A DNA stretch of 64,000 nucleotides from Klebsiella spallanzanii (GCF_902158555.1 NZ_CABGGS010000044.1:339614-403613), one strand, 5' to 3'. Counted from the stretch's first letter, positions 18,363 through 28,317 are shown. A program made the numbers and translations. The notes: generated by a model from the sequence alone, not told the origin.

Positions 18363-19808
18363 CTATTTTTTCTGCGAGACGTTGATACCCGCATTCGGCG
18401 CAAGCCGCGTCATGTCATACACTCCGAGCGCAGTGATAATCGCGATGACGACAAATCCCAGGCGGAACCCCATTCCAGGGACGGTGGCGTAACCAAGATC
18501 CTCACTGAGGATGCTGCCCATGCGAATACTTAGCGCGCCCATTGTTACTCCCAGTCCGCTGGCGAGCTGAAGTGAAGTACTGAACAGCGTATTGGCTGAG
18601 CTCATCTCCTGTGACGGAACTTCAGCGAAGGCCAGTGAGCTGATACCGGTGAACTGCATGGAACGGCTTAATCCGCCGAGGAACAACAGCACCAGCGTTA
18701 TCAGATGCGGCGAGTCAGGCGTTAGCAGTGCGCAGAGTAGCAGCGTCAATACGCAGGCAACACCGTTACCGATAAGCAGCTTACGGAAGCCAAAATAGCG
18801 AATTAGCGGCGTTGTCGCAGGTTTCATCGCCAGGTTGCCTGCAAAAACGGCCAGTACCATCGAGCCGGCTTCAAACGCGTTCATTCCGAAACCAACCTGA
18901 AACATCAGAGGCAGCATAAAGGGGGCTGAGCTAATCGTCGCACGAAGGATAAATCCTCCGCGCATGCTGATGCGAAATGAGGGGACCGAGAGCGATGACA
19001 GGCCAATCAGCGGCGTTTTACTGGTCAAAAGATGACGAATACTCCAGACCAGGGTAGCGAGGCCAACGGTAATGGTGACTGCTGCCCCGGTCAGGCTAGC
19101 GTTTTGTTGGCTGAGCATTTCCAGCCCGGCAACCAGGCACAGCATCGTTACGCCAGTGGCGACAAACCCTGTGAAATCAAACGGTCTGCGTTCGTTAGCC
19201 GATTGGTTTGGCATCATCCGCAATGATAATACAATGGCGATCAGCCCCAGGGGGACGTTGAGAAAGAAGATCCAGTGCCAGCTGGCGTAGGTGGTAATGA
19301 ATCCACCAAGCGGCGGCCCAATGATGGGGGCCACCAGCGCGGGCCAGGTTAGCGTGGCAATGGCCTTAATAAGCTGATCTTTCGGGGTGGTGCGCAGAAC
19401 GACCAGGCGTCCTACGGGAACCATCATCGCGCCGCCGATCCCCTGAAGGATACGCATCAGAACGAACTCAGTAACGTTATGGGTCAGACCGCATAGCAGA
19501 GAGGAAAGCGTAAAAATGCACAGTGCCAGAGTAAAGACGTTTCGTGCGCCAAAACGCTCCGCAACCCAGCCGTTGGCCGGGATCAGCACCGCCAGAGTTA
19601 ATAGATAGGCGCTGATGCCAATATTAAGGTCTATCGCCGTGACGCTAAACGCCTTTGCCATATCCGGCAGAGCCGTCGCAATCACCGTTCCATCAAGAAA
19701 CTCCATAAAAAATGCGCTGGCAACCAGCAGCGCTAGCCCCGAAATTCTCCCTGAACCAGAGCGTTCCTGCCGGGGCATTTCGTCCCGTGATGAATCTGTT
19801 AAAGCCAT
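18363..19808 (-). CDS. DHA2-family MFS multidrug exporter, MdtD-like
   Basis: The 481-residue membrane protein has MFS drug/proton antiporter motifs: FLDGTVIATALPDMA in helix 1 (the DHA2 motif D region), RFGARNVFTLALCIF, RILQGIGGAMMVPVGRLVV and the motif C region WPALVAPIIGPPLGGFI. It resembles E. coli MdtD. The start has GAGG upstream on its strand. The gene stands alone between convergent and divergent neighbours, with no adjacent membrane fusion protein. It probably exports a drug or metabolite across the inner membrane; the substrate is unknown. Confidence 0.88.
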   Translation of the reverse strand: MALTDSSRDEMPRQERSGSGRISGLALLVASAFFMEFLDGTVIATALPDMAKAFSVTAIDLNIGISAYLLTLAVLIPANGWVAERFGARNVFTLALCIFTLSSLLCGLTHNVTEFVLMRILQGIGGAMMVPVGRLVVLRTTPKDQLIKAIATLTWPALVAPIIGPPLGGFITTYASWHWIFFLNVPLGLIAIVLSLRMMPNQSANERRPFDFTGFVATGVTMLCLVAGLEMLSQQNASLTGAAVTITVGLATLVWSIRHLLTSKTPLIGLSSLSVPSFRISMRGGFILRATISSAPFMLPLMFQVGFGMNAFEAGSMVLAVFAGNLAMKPATTPLIRYFGFRKLLIGNGVACVLTLLLCALLTPDSPHLITLVLLFLGGLSRSMQFTGISSLAFAEVPSQEMSSANTLFSTSLQLASGLGVTMGALSIRMGSILSEDLGYATVPGMGFRLGFVVIAIITALGVYDMTRLAPNAGINVSQKK

Positions 19809-20076
19809 ATACCGTCCTCAGCGATGCGCTACGACGTGGTAAAGGTGTGACAAGATGGAAAGTTGTTATACCAAATAAATAAATTGGCTGAGAACTCATT
19901 TTTAATCCCTGTTATATAAATATTGATATTTGGCAATGAATGTACGCGTTTTTATCGATATCCATCCGTTACCATCACTATGGTAAATTATATGAATATT
20001 GATACCGCTTCAGTGCGGAAGATGATTTTTGCCAGGGATGGCCGTGATATGCGTATTTGTTTGGTCAACGTCAATA
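19809..20076. other. intergenic region with no recognised gene
   Basis: This AT-rich interval precedes the DHA2 exporter gene and should hold its promoter. Short open frames on the plus strand (for example MNIDTASVRKMIFARDGR near 19990) lack a convincing ribosome-binding site and run into the terminator at 20077, so I do not call a gene. Confidence 0.4.
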
Positions 20077-20104
20077 AAAAAGCCTGCTCGCGAGCAGGCT
20101 TTTT
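20077..20104 (-). terminator. bidirectional intrinsic terminator downstream of the EIIA gene
   Basis: A perfect 28-bp palindrome, AAAAAGCCTGCTCG followed by its complement, with T-runs on both strands. It lies about 100 bp beyond the EIIA stop and probably ends the sugar porter-EIIA transcript. There is no plus-strand gene that it would obviously serve. Confidence 0.75.
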
Positions 20105-20205
20105 ACAGGGATGACATGGATACAGTAAGCATTTTGACCGATGATGAATCATTGGGGTTGGCTACGACACTCAATTCCTGTTCGTATCAAATGCATTCTG
20201 CACAC

Positions 20206-20637
20206 TCAGTTTTGTTGCAGGATCCTCAGGAAATCCTGCTTGTTGGAGATTAATGACAGCGCCTTGGCGATGATTTCATCACTAAAAATGGAAGCGACCT
20301 CTCTTAGCACATCAATATGCTCACTTTCTTTGGCAATAACGCCAATGGCAATGAACATGACGTTACTTCTGTCCCAGATGACGCCATCAGGGAACTGATA
20401 AATTTCGACCCCGGTTTTAACAATGATATTGGTTGCTGATTTAGGCAGGTGCGGCAACGTAATGCCATTGCCTAAAAAGGTGGAGACCTGGCGCTCTCTT
20501 TCAGCAAGAAAAGTCACGCAATCTTCACTGACATAGCCTTTTGATTTAAATTCAGCGCCAATCATTGCCAGAACTTCGGATTTGCTTTTTGCCCGACACG
20601 ACAGATGTAGATTATCTTGCGTAATATTATCGATCAT
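20206..20637 (-). CDS. stand-alone PTS EIIA protein, mannitol/fructose type
   Basis: The 143-residue protein has one EIIA domain of the Mtl/Fru/PtsN fold. The phosphorylatable His is His63 in GNGITLPHLPKS, followed by the VEIYQFPDGVIWD and MFIAIGVIAKESEHIDVLREVASIF blocks of the family. No EIIB or EIIC gene is nearby. Instead the start codon overlaps the stop of a sugar-porter MFS gene (ATGA at 20634-20637), so the pair is translationally coupled. It may regulate that transporter or its metabolism according to PTS phosphorylation state, rather than phosphorylate a sugar (inference). Confidence 0.88.
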   Translation of the reverse strand: MIDNITQDNLHLSCRAKSKSEVLAMIGAEFKSKGYVSEDCVTFLAERERQVSTFLGNGITLPHLPKSATNIIVKTGVEIYQFPDGVIWDRSNVMFIAIGVIAKESEHIDVLREVASIFSDEIIAKALSLISNKQDFLRILQQN

Positions 20638-22073
20638 AATCCGCTTTCCTTTGTAGCAGCATTGAATCGTGCTGTAGATTTATTTGCTGATAACTCTTCT
20701 TCCAGTTGCTCCAGAGATTTATTTGATGTTTCAGGCAGGGCCGTTACCACAAAGATAATAGCCAGATAGTTAATCGCGGCAAAAATAAGGAATACCGGGC
20801 CTAACCCGAGTTTGGCCTGTAACAATGGGAACAGATAGCTGACGATGGCATTCATTACCCACATGAAAAATACCGCTATACCCATCGACAATCCACGGAA
20901 TTTCAGCGGGAAGAGTTCAGCCAGTACGACCCAGGTAATAAAGCCCATGGTTCCTTGCATAACCCCAACGAACATTGCACCGAGTAACCAGATTGCCGTT
21001 GCTTTGATATCGCCGACAAGCGTGTAGTCAACGCCAGCAATAATAAGGTGCAGGGTTGCCATGATGGCGAAACCATAAATAATGATGGTTTTACGTTTAA
21101 AACGATCCACGAGGAACATGACGCCAATTAACATTCCCCCTACGGAGAATACGCCATTAAGTACGTTGCAGATTAATGAGGTTCTTTCCGAGAATCCGGC
21201 AGTGCTGAGGATCTCGGTGCCATAGTACATGATGACGTTGACCCCGGTCGTTTGCTGCAGTGCTGCCCAAATTACGCCGACCAGCAGGAGTTTGAAAATC
21301 CATGGCGTCTGGATGATGGTCATAAACGCGTTCTGCGAATTCAGCTTTTTGTCCGCTTCTGCCTTAATTAAGGTGGTGATATCGTTGAATTCTTTAGTTG
21401 CACGCTCGAGCGGGCGGATCTGTTTTAATATTTCCAGCGCTTCCTCATGGCGGTTTTTACTGATCAGCCAGCGCGGGCTTTCCGGAGAACGCAGCATGCC
21501 GATAAAAAGACAGATGGCGGGAATCGTCTGGACCATCAGCATATATCGCCAGACGTCGGGGAGATGGCCCCAGACAATGCCAATAATGGCGTTTATGGCA
21601 AAGGCGGCTAATTGTCCGATAACAATTGCGACTTCGTTTAAGCCGGTTAGCTTTCCTCGCATTTCCGTTGGCGCAACTTCGGAGATAAACGTGGGCGCGG
21701 TGACCGAGGCACCACCAACCGCATAACCCAGGATGAAACGTGAAATAAGGAGTACGGTGATATCTGGCGCAAGAGCGGACATTAATGCGCCGATGAAAAA
21801 GATGAATGATAAAAAGAGAAGGTACTTTCTTCGGCCAAAGAAGTCTGCGAATTTCCCTCCAAAAACACTACCTAAGGCAGCGCCAATCAACAATACGCTC
21901 ATTACCAGACCTTCTGTCGTCGGGGTCAAAGCCATGTATTGTTTCAGGGAGGAAAATGCGCCATTAATAACGCCGGTGTCATAACCGAATAGCAGGCCAC
22001 CAAATGTCGCAACTAAGGTTATTTGGTGTAGTCGCTTTCTCTGCTGTAGGTTCAGATTCATGATAAGAGACAT
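20634..22073 (-). CDS. sugar porter family MFS transporter
   Basis: The 479-residue, 12-helix proton/sugar symporter has the sugar porter signatures FGYDTGVINGAF in helix 1, a GRR motif in FFGRRKYLLF, PESPRWLISKNR, QQTTGVNVIMYYG in helix 7 and PETSNKSLEQLEEEL at the end, as in XylE, GalP and IolT. The ATG at 22073 has AAAGG 7 nt upstream on its strand; an upstream in-frame start at 22121 would add a non-family extension. The downstream overlapping EIIA gene is unusual for this family. The substrate is probably a monosaccharide or inositol. Confidence 0.9.
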   Translation of the reverse strand: MSLIMNLNLQQRKRLHQITLVATFGGLLFGYDTGVINGAFSSLKQYMALTPTTEGLVMSVLLIGAALGSVFGGKFADFFGRRKYLLFLSFIFFIGALMSALAPDITVLLISRFILGYAVGGASVTAPTFISEVAPTEMRGKLTGLNEVAIVIGQLAAFAINAIIGIVWGHLPDVWRYMLMVQTIPAICLFIGMLRSPESPRWLISKNRHEEALEILKQIRPLERATKEFNDITTLIKAEADKKLNSQNAFMTIIQTPWIFKLLLVGVIWAALQQTTGVNVIMYYGTEILSTAGFSERTSLICNVLNGVFSVGGMLIGVMFLVDRFKRKTIIIYGFAIMATLHLIIAGVDYTLVGDIKATAIWLLGAMFVGVMQGTMGFITWVVLAELFPLKFRGLSMGIAVFFMWVMNAIVSYLFPLLQAKLGLGPVFLIFAAINYLAIIFVVTALPETSNKSLEQLEEELSANKSTARFNAATKESGL

Positions 22074-22938
22074 TTTTATACCTTTTGTTTTGATTAACGG
22101 CACGAGATAAAAATACGTCATTCCATTCCAGCCACGGTCTGTCTTTTAGCTTTTTGGCGCATGACTGACAGGAAATGAGTTTTTGTTCTTAGTGCTACTA
22201 TCCAGCGCTTGTTGCCATGCGCGGAATAAAACCGATCAAAGAGGTTTCTTCTTGATTAATGATGAATCAGCGGTATATGCGGGAGTTTTTCCTCCGGGGT
22301 TGTTGACGTTCAGGATGTCCCCGGCAGCGCTTTTGTGTGAATGAATGGTATGGCAATAGCTAACATAAACGGAACGAATAAATCCTGCTCTCACTTCCTT
22401 CATTGCATCCTCCGGGGGGTTAGGATTTCTGCTGCACCTTTAGGGTGGGCAGAGTGCGTTTAGTGAGAGATTATTATTACCGTTAATTGTGAAACAAACA
22501 TGCAAATAGATCACATTTTGAAAGTTTTATTTCGGTTGTGAAATGTGGGTGAAGTGTAGCGTCGATGTGTATGTACTGGCTTTTTTTATAATCAATTGAT
22601 ATATAAGATAATTAATTTGATTTTGAGTGGGGGCGTAAAGCGTTGGTATTGAGATTGAATGTTAAAATTATGATAAGTATCACATTTGTTAATCAGGGTT
22701 GTGATGGAATTTAAATTTCATTATTTAGAGAATTTTAATTTTTATTCGAAATTTTAAAGGTGAGGGCCAATGGCATGACAAGGGAAATCGTTAGCTGTAC
22801 AGCGCCGTCAGTGAGCGCTTTGCCATTAGTCTATTGATGAAAACGATGAATACTGCGAATGAATAGAATCGGCAAAATTGCGCGATGGAGAAAGCATGGT
22901 GGGTTGACCAACCCCCTTCAGGAAAGGTGAGAAGATAT
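22074..22938. other. 865-bp gene-free, AT-rich intergenic region
   Basis: No open frame of 60 codons or more and no tRNA-like structure was found. It must hold the promoter of the sugar porter-EIIA pair. The part around 22540-22760 is strikingly AT-rich. A CRP-like half-symmetric sequence, ATGCAAATAGATCACA (22500-22515), lies over 400 bp from the porter start. A CCTCCGGGGGG stretch at 22411 and repeated GTTGTGA/TCACA words occur, but I cannot assign a function. Confidence 0.5.
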
Positions 22939-22939
22939 A

Positions 22940-22967
22940 AAAAATCCACGCCAGTGCGTGGATTTTT
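22940..22967 (-). terminator. intrinsic terminator of ychF
   Basis: AAAATCCACGC, a 4-nt loop and GCGTGGATTTT form a strong stem. On the minus strand it is followed by T residues and lies 15 nt after the ychF stop. Confidence 0.85.
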
Positions 22968-22982
22968 CAGTGATAACGAAGA

Positions 22983-24077
22983 TTAGACGTTGAACAGGAA
23001 GTTCATAATATCGCCATCTTTCACGATATAGTCCTTACCTTCAGCGCGCATTTTCCCGGCTTCTTTAGCACCCTGTTCGCCTTTATAGGTAATAAAGTCT
23101 TCAAAAGCGATAGTCTGGGCGCGGATAAAGCCTTTCTCGAAGTCGGTGTGGATTTTACCAGCGGCCTGCGGAGCCGTTGCGCCCACAGGGATGGTCCAGG
23201 CGCGGACTTCTTTTACGCCTGCGGTGAAGTAGGTCTGCAGATTCAGCAGTTCGTAACCGGCGCGAATAACGCGGTTCAGACCTGGCTCTTCCAGACCCAG
23301 CTCGGCCATAAACTCATCGCGGTCTGCGTCGTCCAGCTCGGCGATATCTGATTCAACGGCAGCGCAAACGGCAACCACGACAGAACCCTCGGCTGCTGCA
23401 ATTTCACGGACTTTATCGAGGTATGGGTTGTTCTCAAAGCCGTCTTCGTTGACGTTAGCGATATACATGGTTGGCTTCAGAGTCAGGAAGCTCAGGTATT
23501 TAATCGCCGCTTTATCTTCTTCAGTCAGGTTTTTCAGCGCACGCAGCATACCGGCATTTTCCAGCTGCGGCAGACATTTTTCCAGCGCGGCCAGTTCAGC
23601 TTTAGCGTCTTTATCGCCGCCTTTGGCTTTCTTCTGTACGCGGTGAATAGCACGCTCGCAGGTATCCAGATCGGACAGCGCCAGCTCGGTGTTGATAACT
23701 TCGATGTCGTCAGCTGGATCGACTTTATTATTGACGTGGATAATGTTGTCGTTTTCAAAGCAGCGTACCACGTGGCCGATAGCTTCGGTTTCGCGGATGT
23801 TGGTCAGAAACTGGTTGCCCAGACCTTCACCTTTGGACGCGCCTTTCACCAGTCCTGCGATATCAACAAATTCCATCGTCGTTGGCAGGATGCGCTGTGG
23901 TTTGACGATTTCAGCCAGTTTGTCCAGACGCGGATCGGGCATCGGCACGACACCGGTGTTCGGCTCAATGGTACAGAAGGGGAAGTTGGCCGCTTCAATA
24001 CCCGCTTTGGTGAGCGCATTGAACAGGGTGGATTTGCCGACGTTGGGCAAACCGACGATACCGCATTTGAATCCCAT
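22983..24077 (-). CDS. ychF: redox-regulated ATPase/GTPase YchF
   Basis: The 364-residue protein of the Obg/OLA1 class has [25 protein letters not shown] with the P-loop at the start, the G2/G3 region [23 protein letters not shown], a central helical domain, and a C-terminal TGS domain ([13 protein letters not shown] to [10 protein letters not shown]). It prefers ATP over GTP, binds ribosomes and modulates oxidative stress responses and leaderless translation in E. coli. It lies downstream of pth on the same strand, the standard enteric order. Confidence 0.98.
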   Translation of the reverse strand: MGFKCGIVGLPNVGKSTLFNALTKAGIEAANFPFCTIEPNTGVVPMPDPRLDKLAEIVKPQRILPTTMEFVDIAGLVKGASKGEGLGNQFLTNIRETEAIGHVVRCFENDNIIHVNNKVDPADDIEVINTELALSDLDTCERAIHRVQKKAKGGDKDAKAELAALEKCLPQLENAGMLRALKNLTEEDKAAIKYLSFLTLKPTMYIANVNEDGFENNPYLDKVREIAAAEGSVVVAVCAAVESDIAELDDADRDEFMAELGLEEPGLNRVIRAGYELLNLQTYFTAGVKEVRAWTIPVGATAPQAAGKIHTDFEKGFIRAQTIAFEDFITYKGEQGAKEAGKMRAEGKDYIVKDGDIMNFLFNV

Positions 24078-24194
24078 GATTTAAATCACCTTAATCTTTG
24101 GATAATCAACCTGTTATATTGAACAGATTGCAGAAAAGTAAATAGCTTTGCCTATTATACACGGTGCGCGGTAAAAATTCCGCACGTCGACCGC

Positions 24195-24779
24195 TTATTG
24201 CGCTTTAAAAGCGTGTAAACGGTTGGTCGCTTTGGTCAGGCCATCCTTCAGCCACACTTCGGTACAGCGTGCCGCTTCGTCAACGGCTTCATCAATCAGC
24301 TTCTGTTCACTGGCAGGTGGTTTACCTAAAACAAAACCGACAACTTTGTTTTTATCGCCCGGATGACCGATTCCCACGCGTAAGCGGTGAAAGTTCGGGT
24401 TATTACCCAGCTTGCTGATGATGTCCTTGAGGCCATTGTGGCCACCGTGGCCGCCGCCAAGTTTAAACTTAGCCACGCCGGGGGGGAGATCGAGTTCATC
24501 GTGGGCGACCAGGATCTCATCCGGGTTGATGCGAAAGAAGGTCGCCATCGCCCCGACGGCTTTACCGCTAAGGTTCATAAAGGTCGTAGGCACCAGCAGG
24601 CGGACATCTTCGCCGGCAAGGTTAATTCGCGAGGTGTAGCCGAAAAACTTACTCTCTTCACGCAGGGGCGCACGGTGGCGCTCTGCCAGTAAATCCACAT
24701 ACCAGGCACCGGCGTTGTGTCGGGTCGCTGCATACTCAGCGCCGGGATTCGCCAGGCCGACAATCAATTTTATGCTCAC
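24195..24779 (-). CDS. pth: peptidyl-tRNA hydrolase
   Basis: The 194-residue enzyme releases tRNA from peptidyl-tRNA that drops off ribosomes. The catalytic His is His21 in [12 protein letters not shown]; the [12 protein letters not shown] and [27 protein letters not shown] blocks are intact. I use the GTG at 24779 ([13 protein letters not shown]), which gives exactly the E. coli length; an in-frame ATG at 24842 would add 21 non-conserved residues. It precedes ychF with 117 nt between. Confidence 0.97.
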   Translation of the reverse strand: MSIKLIVGLANPGAEYAATRHNAGAWYVDLLAERHRAPLREESKFFGYTSRINLAGEDVRLLVPTTFMNLSGKAVGAMATFFRINPDEILVAHDELDLPPGVAKFKLGGGHGGHNGLKDIISKLGNNPNFHRLRVGIGHPGDKNKVVGFVLGKPPASEQKLIDEAVDEAARCTEVWLKDGLTKATNRLHAFKAQ

Positions 24780-24953
24780 TTTTTCATCCTGCTTGGATCG
24801 TTCTCTGGCGCGTAGTGTACTGTCTGCGCGCGCGGTTGACAAAATTCTGCCAGCGAAGCGGGGCTGGTAACGATAATCACGTGTTTGAACAATTAGAATT
24901 TGATGTTGTTCAGTGGGTTATTTGTAAACTTTTGTTGGTCTGGTGTTCGCTTA

Positions 24954-24969
24954 TGTGATCGCCCACGCA
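24954..24969 (+). promoter_or_regulatory. candidate CRP site and promoter of ychH
   Basis: TGTGA-N6-ACGCA (24954-24969) matches one perfect and one weak CRP half-site. A TATACT -10 element follows at 24991-24996. A start near 25003 would put the CRP site at about -41.5, the class II position. The geometry is the main support. Confidence 0.5.
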
Positions 24970-25051
24970 ATCGCCATATTGTTCATTGTCTATACTAGAC
25001 CTATAAGAATTGGGGATATTCCCATGCAACCCAAGGTTCCGGAGGTGACAT

Positions 25052-25327
25052 ATGAAACGCAGAAACGCTTCGTTACTCGGTAATGTGCTGATGGGGTTGG
25101 GGTTGGTCGTCATGGTTGTCGGCGTTGGTTATTCTATTTTAAACCAGCTTCCGCAGCTTGACCTGCCGCAGTTTTTCGCGCATGGCGCAATCTTGAGTAT
25201 CTTTGTCGGCGCGGTACTGTGGCTGGCTGGTGCACGTATTGGCGGTCATGAACAGGTCAGCGACAGATACTGGTGGGTTCGCCACTACGATAAACGCTGC
25301 CGCCGCGATCAGCATCGCCACAGCTGA
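25052..25327 (+). CDS. ychH: stress-induced small membrane protein YchH
   Basis: The 91-residue protein has two membrane segments (LGNVLMGLGLVVMVVGVGYS and ILSIFVGAVLWLAGARI) and a basic C-terminal tail (YWWVRHYDKRCRRDQHRHS), matching enteric YchH. In E. coli it is induced by stress and affects biofilm formation; the molecular role is unclear. GGAGGT precedes the ATG. It is divergent from pth, as in E. coli. Confidence 0.93.
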   Translation: MKRRNASLLGNVLMGLGLVVMVVGVGYSILNQLPQLDLPQFFAHGAILSIFVGAVLWLAGARIGGHEQVSDRYWWVRHYDKRCRRDQHRHS

Positions 25328-25340
25328 GTGAATTCCATTC

Positions 25341-25371
25341 CACCAGCCGTTCTGAACGGCTGGTGCGTTTT
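25341..25371 (+). terminator. intrinsic terminator of ychH
   Basis: CACCAGCCGTT, a CTG loop and AACGGCTGGTG are followed by CGTTTT, 14 nt after the ychH stop. Confidence 0.75.
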
Positions 25372-25463
25372 AAAGCAGTCTGTTCAGACTGTTCTCTTTT
25401 TTGGTGTCTAAATATCTCCCCCTGCCTGATATGTCGTGAAAAATAAATCCGTATACTTAGCGC

Positions 25464-25485
25464 TTGACCCTGACGTAACGTCAGG
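25464..25485 (+). promoter_or_regulatory. MerR-type operator/promoter of albA
   Basis: CCTGACGT-A-ACGTCAGG (25469-25485) is a perfect 8-bp palindrome abutting a TTGACC -35 element (25464-25469). A palindrome filling the -35/-10 spacer is the standard autoregulatory layout for MerR-family regulators. The -10 is weak. It lies 39 bp before the long albA start. Confidence 0.6.
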
Positions 25486-25523
25486 CGGCAGAGTCGCGTC
25501 ACTGGTAAACGAAAGGAGCAGTC

Positions 25524-26570
25524 ATGTTAATTCAGGTGGGGGAGCTGGCGAAGCGCGCTGGAATAACCGTCCGCACGCTGCATCACTATGAGCAAACGGG
25601 ATTGCTGAGACCTTCGGCCAGAAGCGCGGCGGGTTACCGGCTATATAATCTGGCGGCCGTTCAGCGGTTGCATATGATCAAGGCGCTGGCGCAGGCCGGG
25701 CTGGAACTCGCCACTATTAAGGACTATCTCGACAGGGATGCTTTCTCGCTGTCCGACCTGCTGGTCAAGCAGATAACCACTCTTGATCGACAGCTGCAAA
25801 CTATATCGACGCTGCGCCAACGTCTGGCGCTGCTGCGTGATGAGCTGGACAGGGGAAGCGAGCCCGATCTGGAGTCCTGGCTACAGACGCTGGAGCTGAT
25901 GAAAATGTACGATCGCTGGTTTAATCAACAGGAATTACAGGTGCTGCCGTTTGCCGGGGAGGATGAGCAGTGTAATCAGACCTGGCTGGTGCTGGTCAAT
26001 GAAGTGCGACAGTTAATGGGTGAACGCTGTCCGCCAGATGCACCGCAGGCAATGGATCTGGCAACCCGTTGGATGGAACGGCTTGAGCAGGATACTGCGG
26101 GAAGGCCTGAATTTTTGACTCGCCTGAATGAAATGCACGCCGCTGAACCACAGATGCGTGAACAAACCGGAGTGACTCCGGATATTATTGACTTTATTAC
26201 CCAGGCTTTTGCGGAAAGCAAGCTGGCGATATGGGCGCGCTATTTAGATGCCGAAGAGCTGGCTTTTACGCGGCAACACTATTTCGACCGGCTGATGGAG
26301 TGGCCTGCGCTGGTGGCCGACCTGCATCGGGTCAGTCGTGAAAACAGGGACCCGGCATCTGAGGAAGGTCAACGGCTGGCGCAGCGTTGGCTGGAGCTGT
26401 TCCAGTCTTATGCGGGTAAGAATGCGCAAACTCAGCAGAAGTTTCGTTATGCCATGGAGCAGGAACCGCATTTGATGAAGGGAACGTGGATGACCCCTGA
26501 GGTATTAAGCTGGCTTCAGCAGGCCATTGGCGTGATGATGCGGCAGGCGCAGAGGCCTGCCGCCGGGTAA
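25524..26570 (+). CDS. albA: MerR-family regulator with tandem TipAS domains, albicidin-binding AlbA (long form)
   Basis: The 348-residue protein has an N-terminal MerR winged helix ([28 protein letters not shown]), a linker coiled coil (about residues 80-120) and two TipAS-like ligand-binding repeats (about 128-345). The C-terminal part matches K. oxytoca AlbA, which sequesters the gyrase inhibitor albicidin. An internal ATG at 25905 ([10 protein letters not shown]) with GGAG 9 nt upstream would give exactly 221 residues, the length of the known short AlbA. The long form is expected to sense the drug and activate its own promoter, the short form to bind drug. It abuts dauA tail to tail with no gap. 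Confidence 0.88.
   Translation: MLIQVGELAKRAGITVRTLHHYEQTGLLRPSARSAAGYRLYNLAAVQRLHMIKALAQAGLELATIKDYLDRDAFSLSDLLVKQITTLDRQLQTISTLRQRLALLRDELDRGSEPDLESWLQTLELMKMYDRWFNQQELQVLPFAGEDEQCNQTWLVLVNEVRQLMGERCPPDAPQAMDLATRWMERLEQDTAGRPEFLTRLNEMHAAEPQMREQTGVTPDIIDFITQAFAESKLAIWARYLDAEELAFTRQHYFDRLMEWPALVADLHRVSRENRDPASEEGQRLAQRWLELFQSYAGKNAQTQQKFRYAMEQEPHLMKGTWMTPEVLSWLQQAIGVMMRQAQRPAAG
25905..26570 (+). CDS. albA: AlbA short form (internal start)
   Basis: The alternative product from the ATG at 25905 (MYDRWF) contains only the two TipAS-like domains, 221 residues, without the DNA-binding domain. The start is supported by GGAG at 25892-25895 and by agreement with the size of the described K. oxytoca albicidin resistance protein. 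Whether it arises from an internal promoter or from internal translation cannot be told here. Confidence 0.55.
   Translation: MYDRWFNQQELQVLPFAGEDEQCNQTWLVLVNEVRQLMGERCPPDAPQAMDLATRWMERLEQDTAGRPEFLTRLNEMHAAEPQMREQTGVTPDIIDFITQAFAESKLAIWARYLDAEELAFTRQHYFDRLMEWPALVADLHRVSRENRDPASEEGQRLAQRWLELFQSYAGKNAQTQQKFRYAMEQEPHLMKGTWMTPEVLSWLQQAIGVMMRQAQRPAAG
26540..26563. terminator. stem-loop at the albA/dauA junction
   Basis: GCGGCAGGC and GCCTGCCGC form a perfect 9-bp stem with a 6-nt loop inside the last albA codons, just before the abutting convergent dauA stop. There is no T-run, so it may block read-through between the genes only weakly. Confidence 0.3.
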
Positions 26571-28250
26571 TTAAATATCCGCCAGCGCGGCGTTACGGTC
26601 CGGGTAGAAGCTTAGTCGACCGGGAATCGGTTTAACGCCGGCGCGCGCCAGAGTGCGCAGCGGTTGAAACTCGAGGTTCGAAACGCGCAGTTCACAGCCT
26701 TCCGGCAGCTTACTGACAAAGCGCTGGAAGGCATCAAGCCCACCGGCATCCAGCACCGGCACCGCATCCCATTTCAGCACAACAATACGCTTGCCTTCGA
26801 CCCGCGTTTCCAGGTCGGTAAACAATCCCTCAGCAGCGGCGAAGAACAGCGGCCCGATAACGCGTAGCACCAGCACGTCATCAGGAACTTCAACATTGAC
26901 CGGTGCAAGGCGAGTCATACGCGCAATCCTGCGCATAAATAGCAAGGAGGCGAGCACAATACCAACGCTAATAGCGATGACCATATCAAACAGCACGGTC
27001 AGCGACATACACATCAGCATAACAATGATGTCGTCTTTTGGCGCATGGCGCAGCAGGTTAACGACTTTGTGCGCTTCGCTCATGTTCCATGCCACCATCA
27101 GCAGTAGTGCCGCCATGGCGGAAAGGGGCAGCCAGGAGAGCAGAGGGGCGAGGATCAGCAGCGCCATGATCACCAGCAGCGCGTGGATCACGGCGGAGAT
27201 CGGCGACGTTGCGCCAGCGCGGACGTTAGCCGCTGAGCGAGCGATCGCGGCAGTGGCGGTAATACCGCCGAAGAACGGTGCCACGATGTTGCCGAGGCCC
27301 TGGCCAATTAATTCACTGTTGGCTTTGTGCTTGGTACCGGTCATGCCGTCCAGCACCACGGCGCAGAGTAAGGATTCAATCGCTCCGAGCATGGCCATGG
27401 AAAATGCCGCTGGAAGGAGCGCCTGCAGCGAGGACCAACTGAGCGTAAAGTCTGAGCCCGGCATATCCCACGGCAGCACCAGCTGCGGCAGCAATTGCGG
27501 AATACCGTTGCCCTGGCTACCGTCGGCGAGGATATAGTGGAACTGCGAGCCAATGGTGGCGACATGACCACCAAGCAGGTTGACCACGCCCATAACCGCG
27601 CAACCTGCCAGTAGGGCCGGAAGGTGGCCCGGCAAACGAATACCGAGGCGAGGCCAGAGAATCAGGGTTCCCAGCGTGACAATACCGATGGCGGCATCAC
27701 CAGGATTAACGGTCGGTAGCGCCATAAACAGAGCCCCGACTTTCTGCAGATAATGTTCAGGTACGTGCGCCATCTGCAGGCCGAGAAAATCTTTAATTTG
27801 CATGGTACCAATGGTGATACCAATCCCGGAGGTGAAACCGAGGGTGACCGATAACGGAATATACTCAATCAGGCGGCCAAAGCGTGCCAGGCCGAAAAGA
27901 ATCAAGAAGATCCCCGACATTAACGTGGCGACCAGCAGCCCGGCGAGGCCAAATTGCTGCGAAACCGGGTACAGAATGACCACGAAAGCGGCAGTTGGTC
28001 CGGAAACGCTAAAGCGTGAGCCGCCGGTTAATGCAATCACGATCCCCGCCACCGCCGAGGTATAGAGACCGTACTGCGGCGCTACGCCGCTGCCAATTGC
28101 CAGAGCCATCGCCAGCGGAATAGCAATGATCCCGACGGTAATCCCGGCAATCACATCACGGGTAAACCGCGAAGCGGTATATTTTTCTTTCCAACAAGCG
28201 TCGATGAGGGCGCGGAAAGGCATCACATGTGAGGAAAATAATCTGTTCAC
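26571..28250 (-). CDS. dauA: C4-dicarboxylate transporter DauA (SulP family)
   Basis: The 559-residue protein has a SulP membrane domain ([65 protein letters not shown]) and a C-terminal cytoplasmic STAS domain (about residues 440-559; [23 protein letters not shown]). In E. coli it takes up succinate at acidic pH and influences DcuB. It lies downstream of prs on the same strand with an ERIC element between, so it is probably transcribed separately. Confidence 0.95.
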   Translation of the reverse strand: MNRLFSSHVMPFRALIDACWKEKYTASRFTRDVIAGITVGIIAIPLAMALAIGSGVAPQYGLYTSAVAGIVIALTGGSRFSVSGPTAAFVVILYPVSQQFGLAGLLVATLMSGIFLILFGLARFGRLIEYIPLSVTLGFTSGIGITIGTMQIKDFLGLQMAHVPEHYLQKVGALFMALPTVNPGDAAIGIVTLGTLILWPRLGIRLPGHLPALLAGCAVMGVVNLLGGHVATIGSQFHYILADGSQGNGIPQLLPQLVLPWDMPGSDFTLSWSSLQALLPAAFSMAMLGAIESLLCAVVLDGMTGTKHKANSELIGQGLGNIVAPFFGGITATAAIARSAANVRAGATSPISAVIHALLVIMALLILAPLLSWLPLSAMAALLLMVAWNMSEAHKVVNLLRHAPKDDIIVMLMCMSLTVLFDMVIAISVGIVLASLLFMRRIARMTRLAPVNVEVPDDVLVLRVIGPLFFAAAEGLFTDLETRVEGKRIVVLKWDAVPVLDAGGLDAFQRFVSKLPEGCELRVSNLEFQPLRTLARAGVKPIPGRLSFYPDRNAALADI

Positions 28251-28317
28251 AATAATGTTTCATCCATGAGCGCATCATCTGTCAACTGAATGGCAGGTGA
28301 AGGAGGCATTAATCATT

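Noticed and set aside
20029..20253. Small plus-strand open frame before the EIIA gene end
   Set aside because: Passes through a strong bidirectional terminator and overlaps the EIIA gene antisense; no ribosome-binding site.
22500..22515. CRP site upstream of the sugar porter
   Set aside because: Only one half-site is good and it lies more than 400 bp from the gene start, so I did not list it as a regulatory feature on its own.
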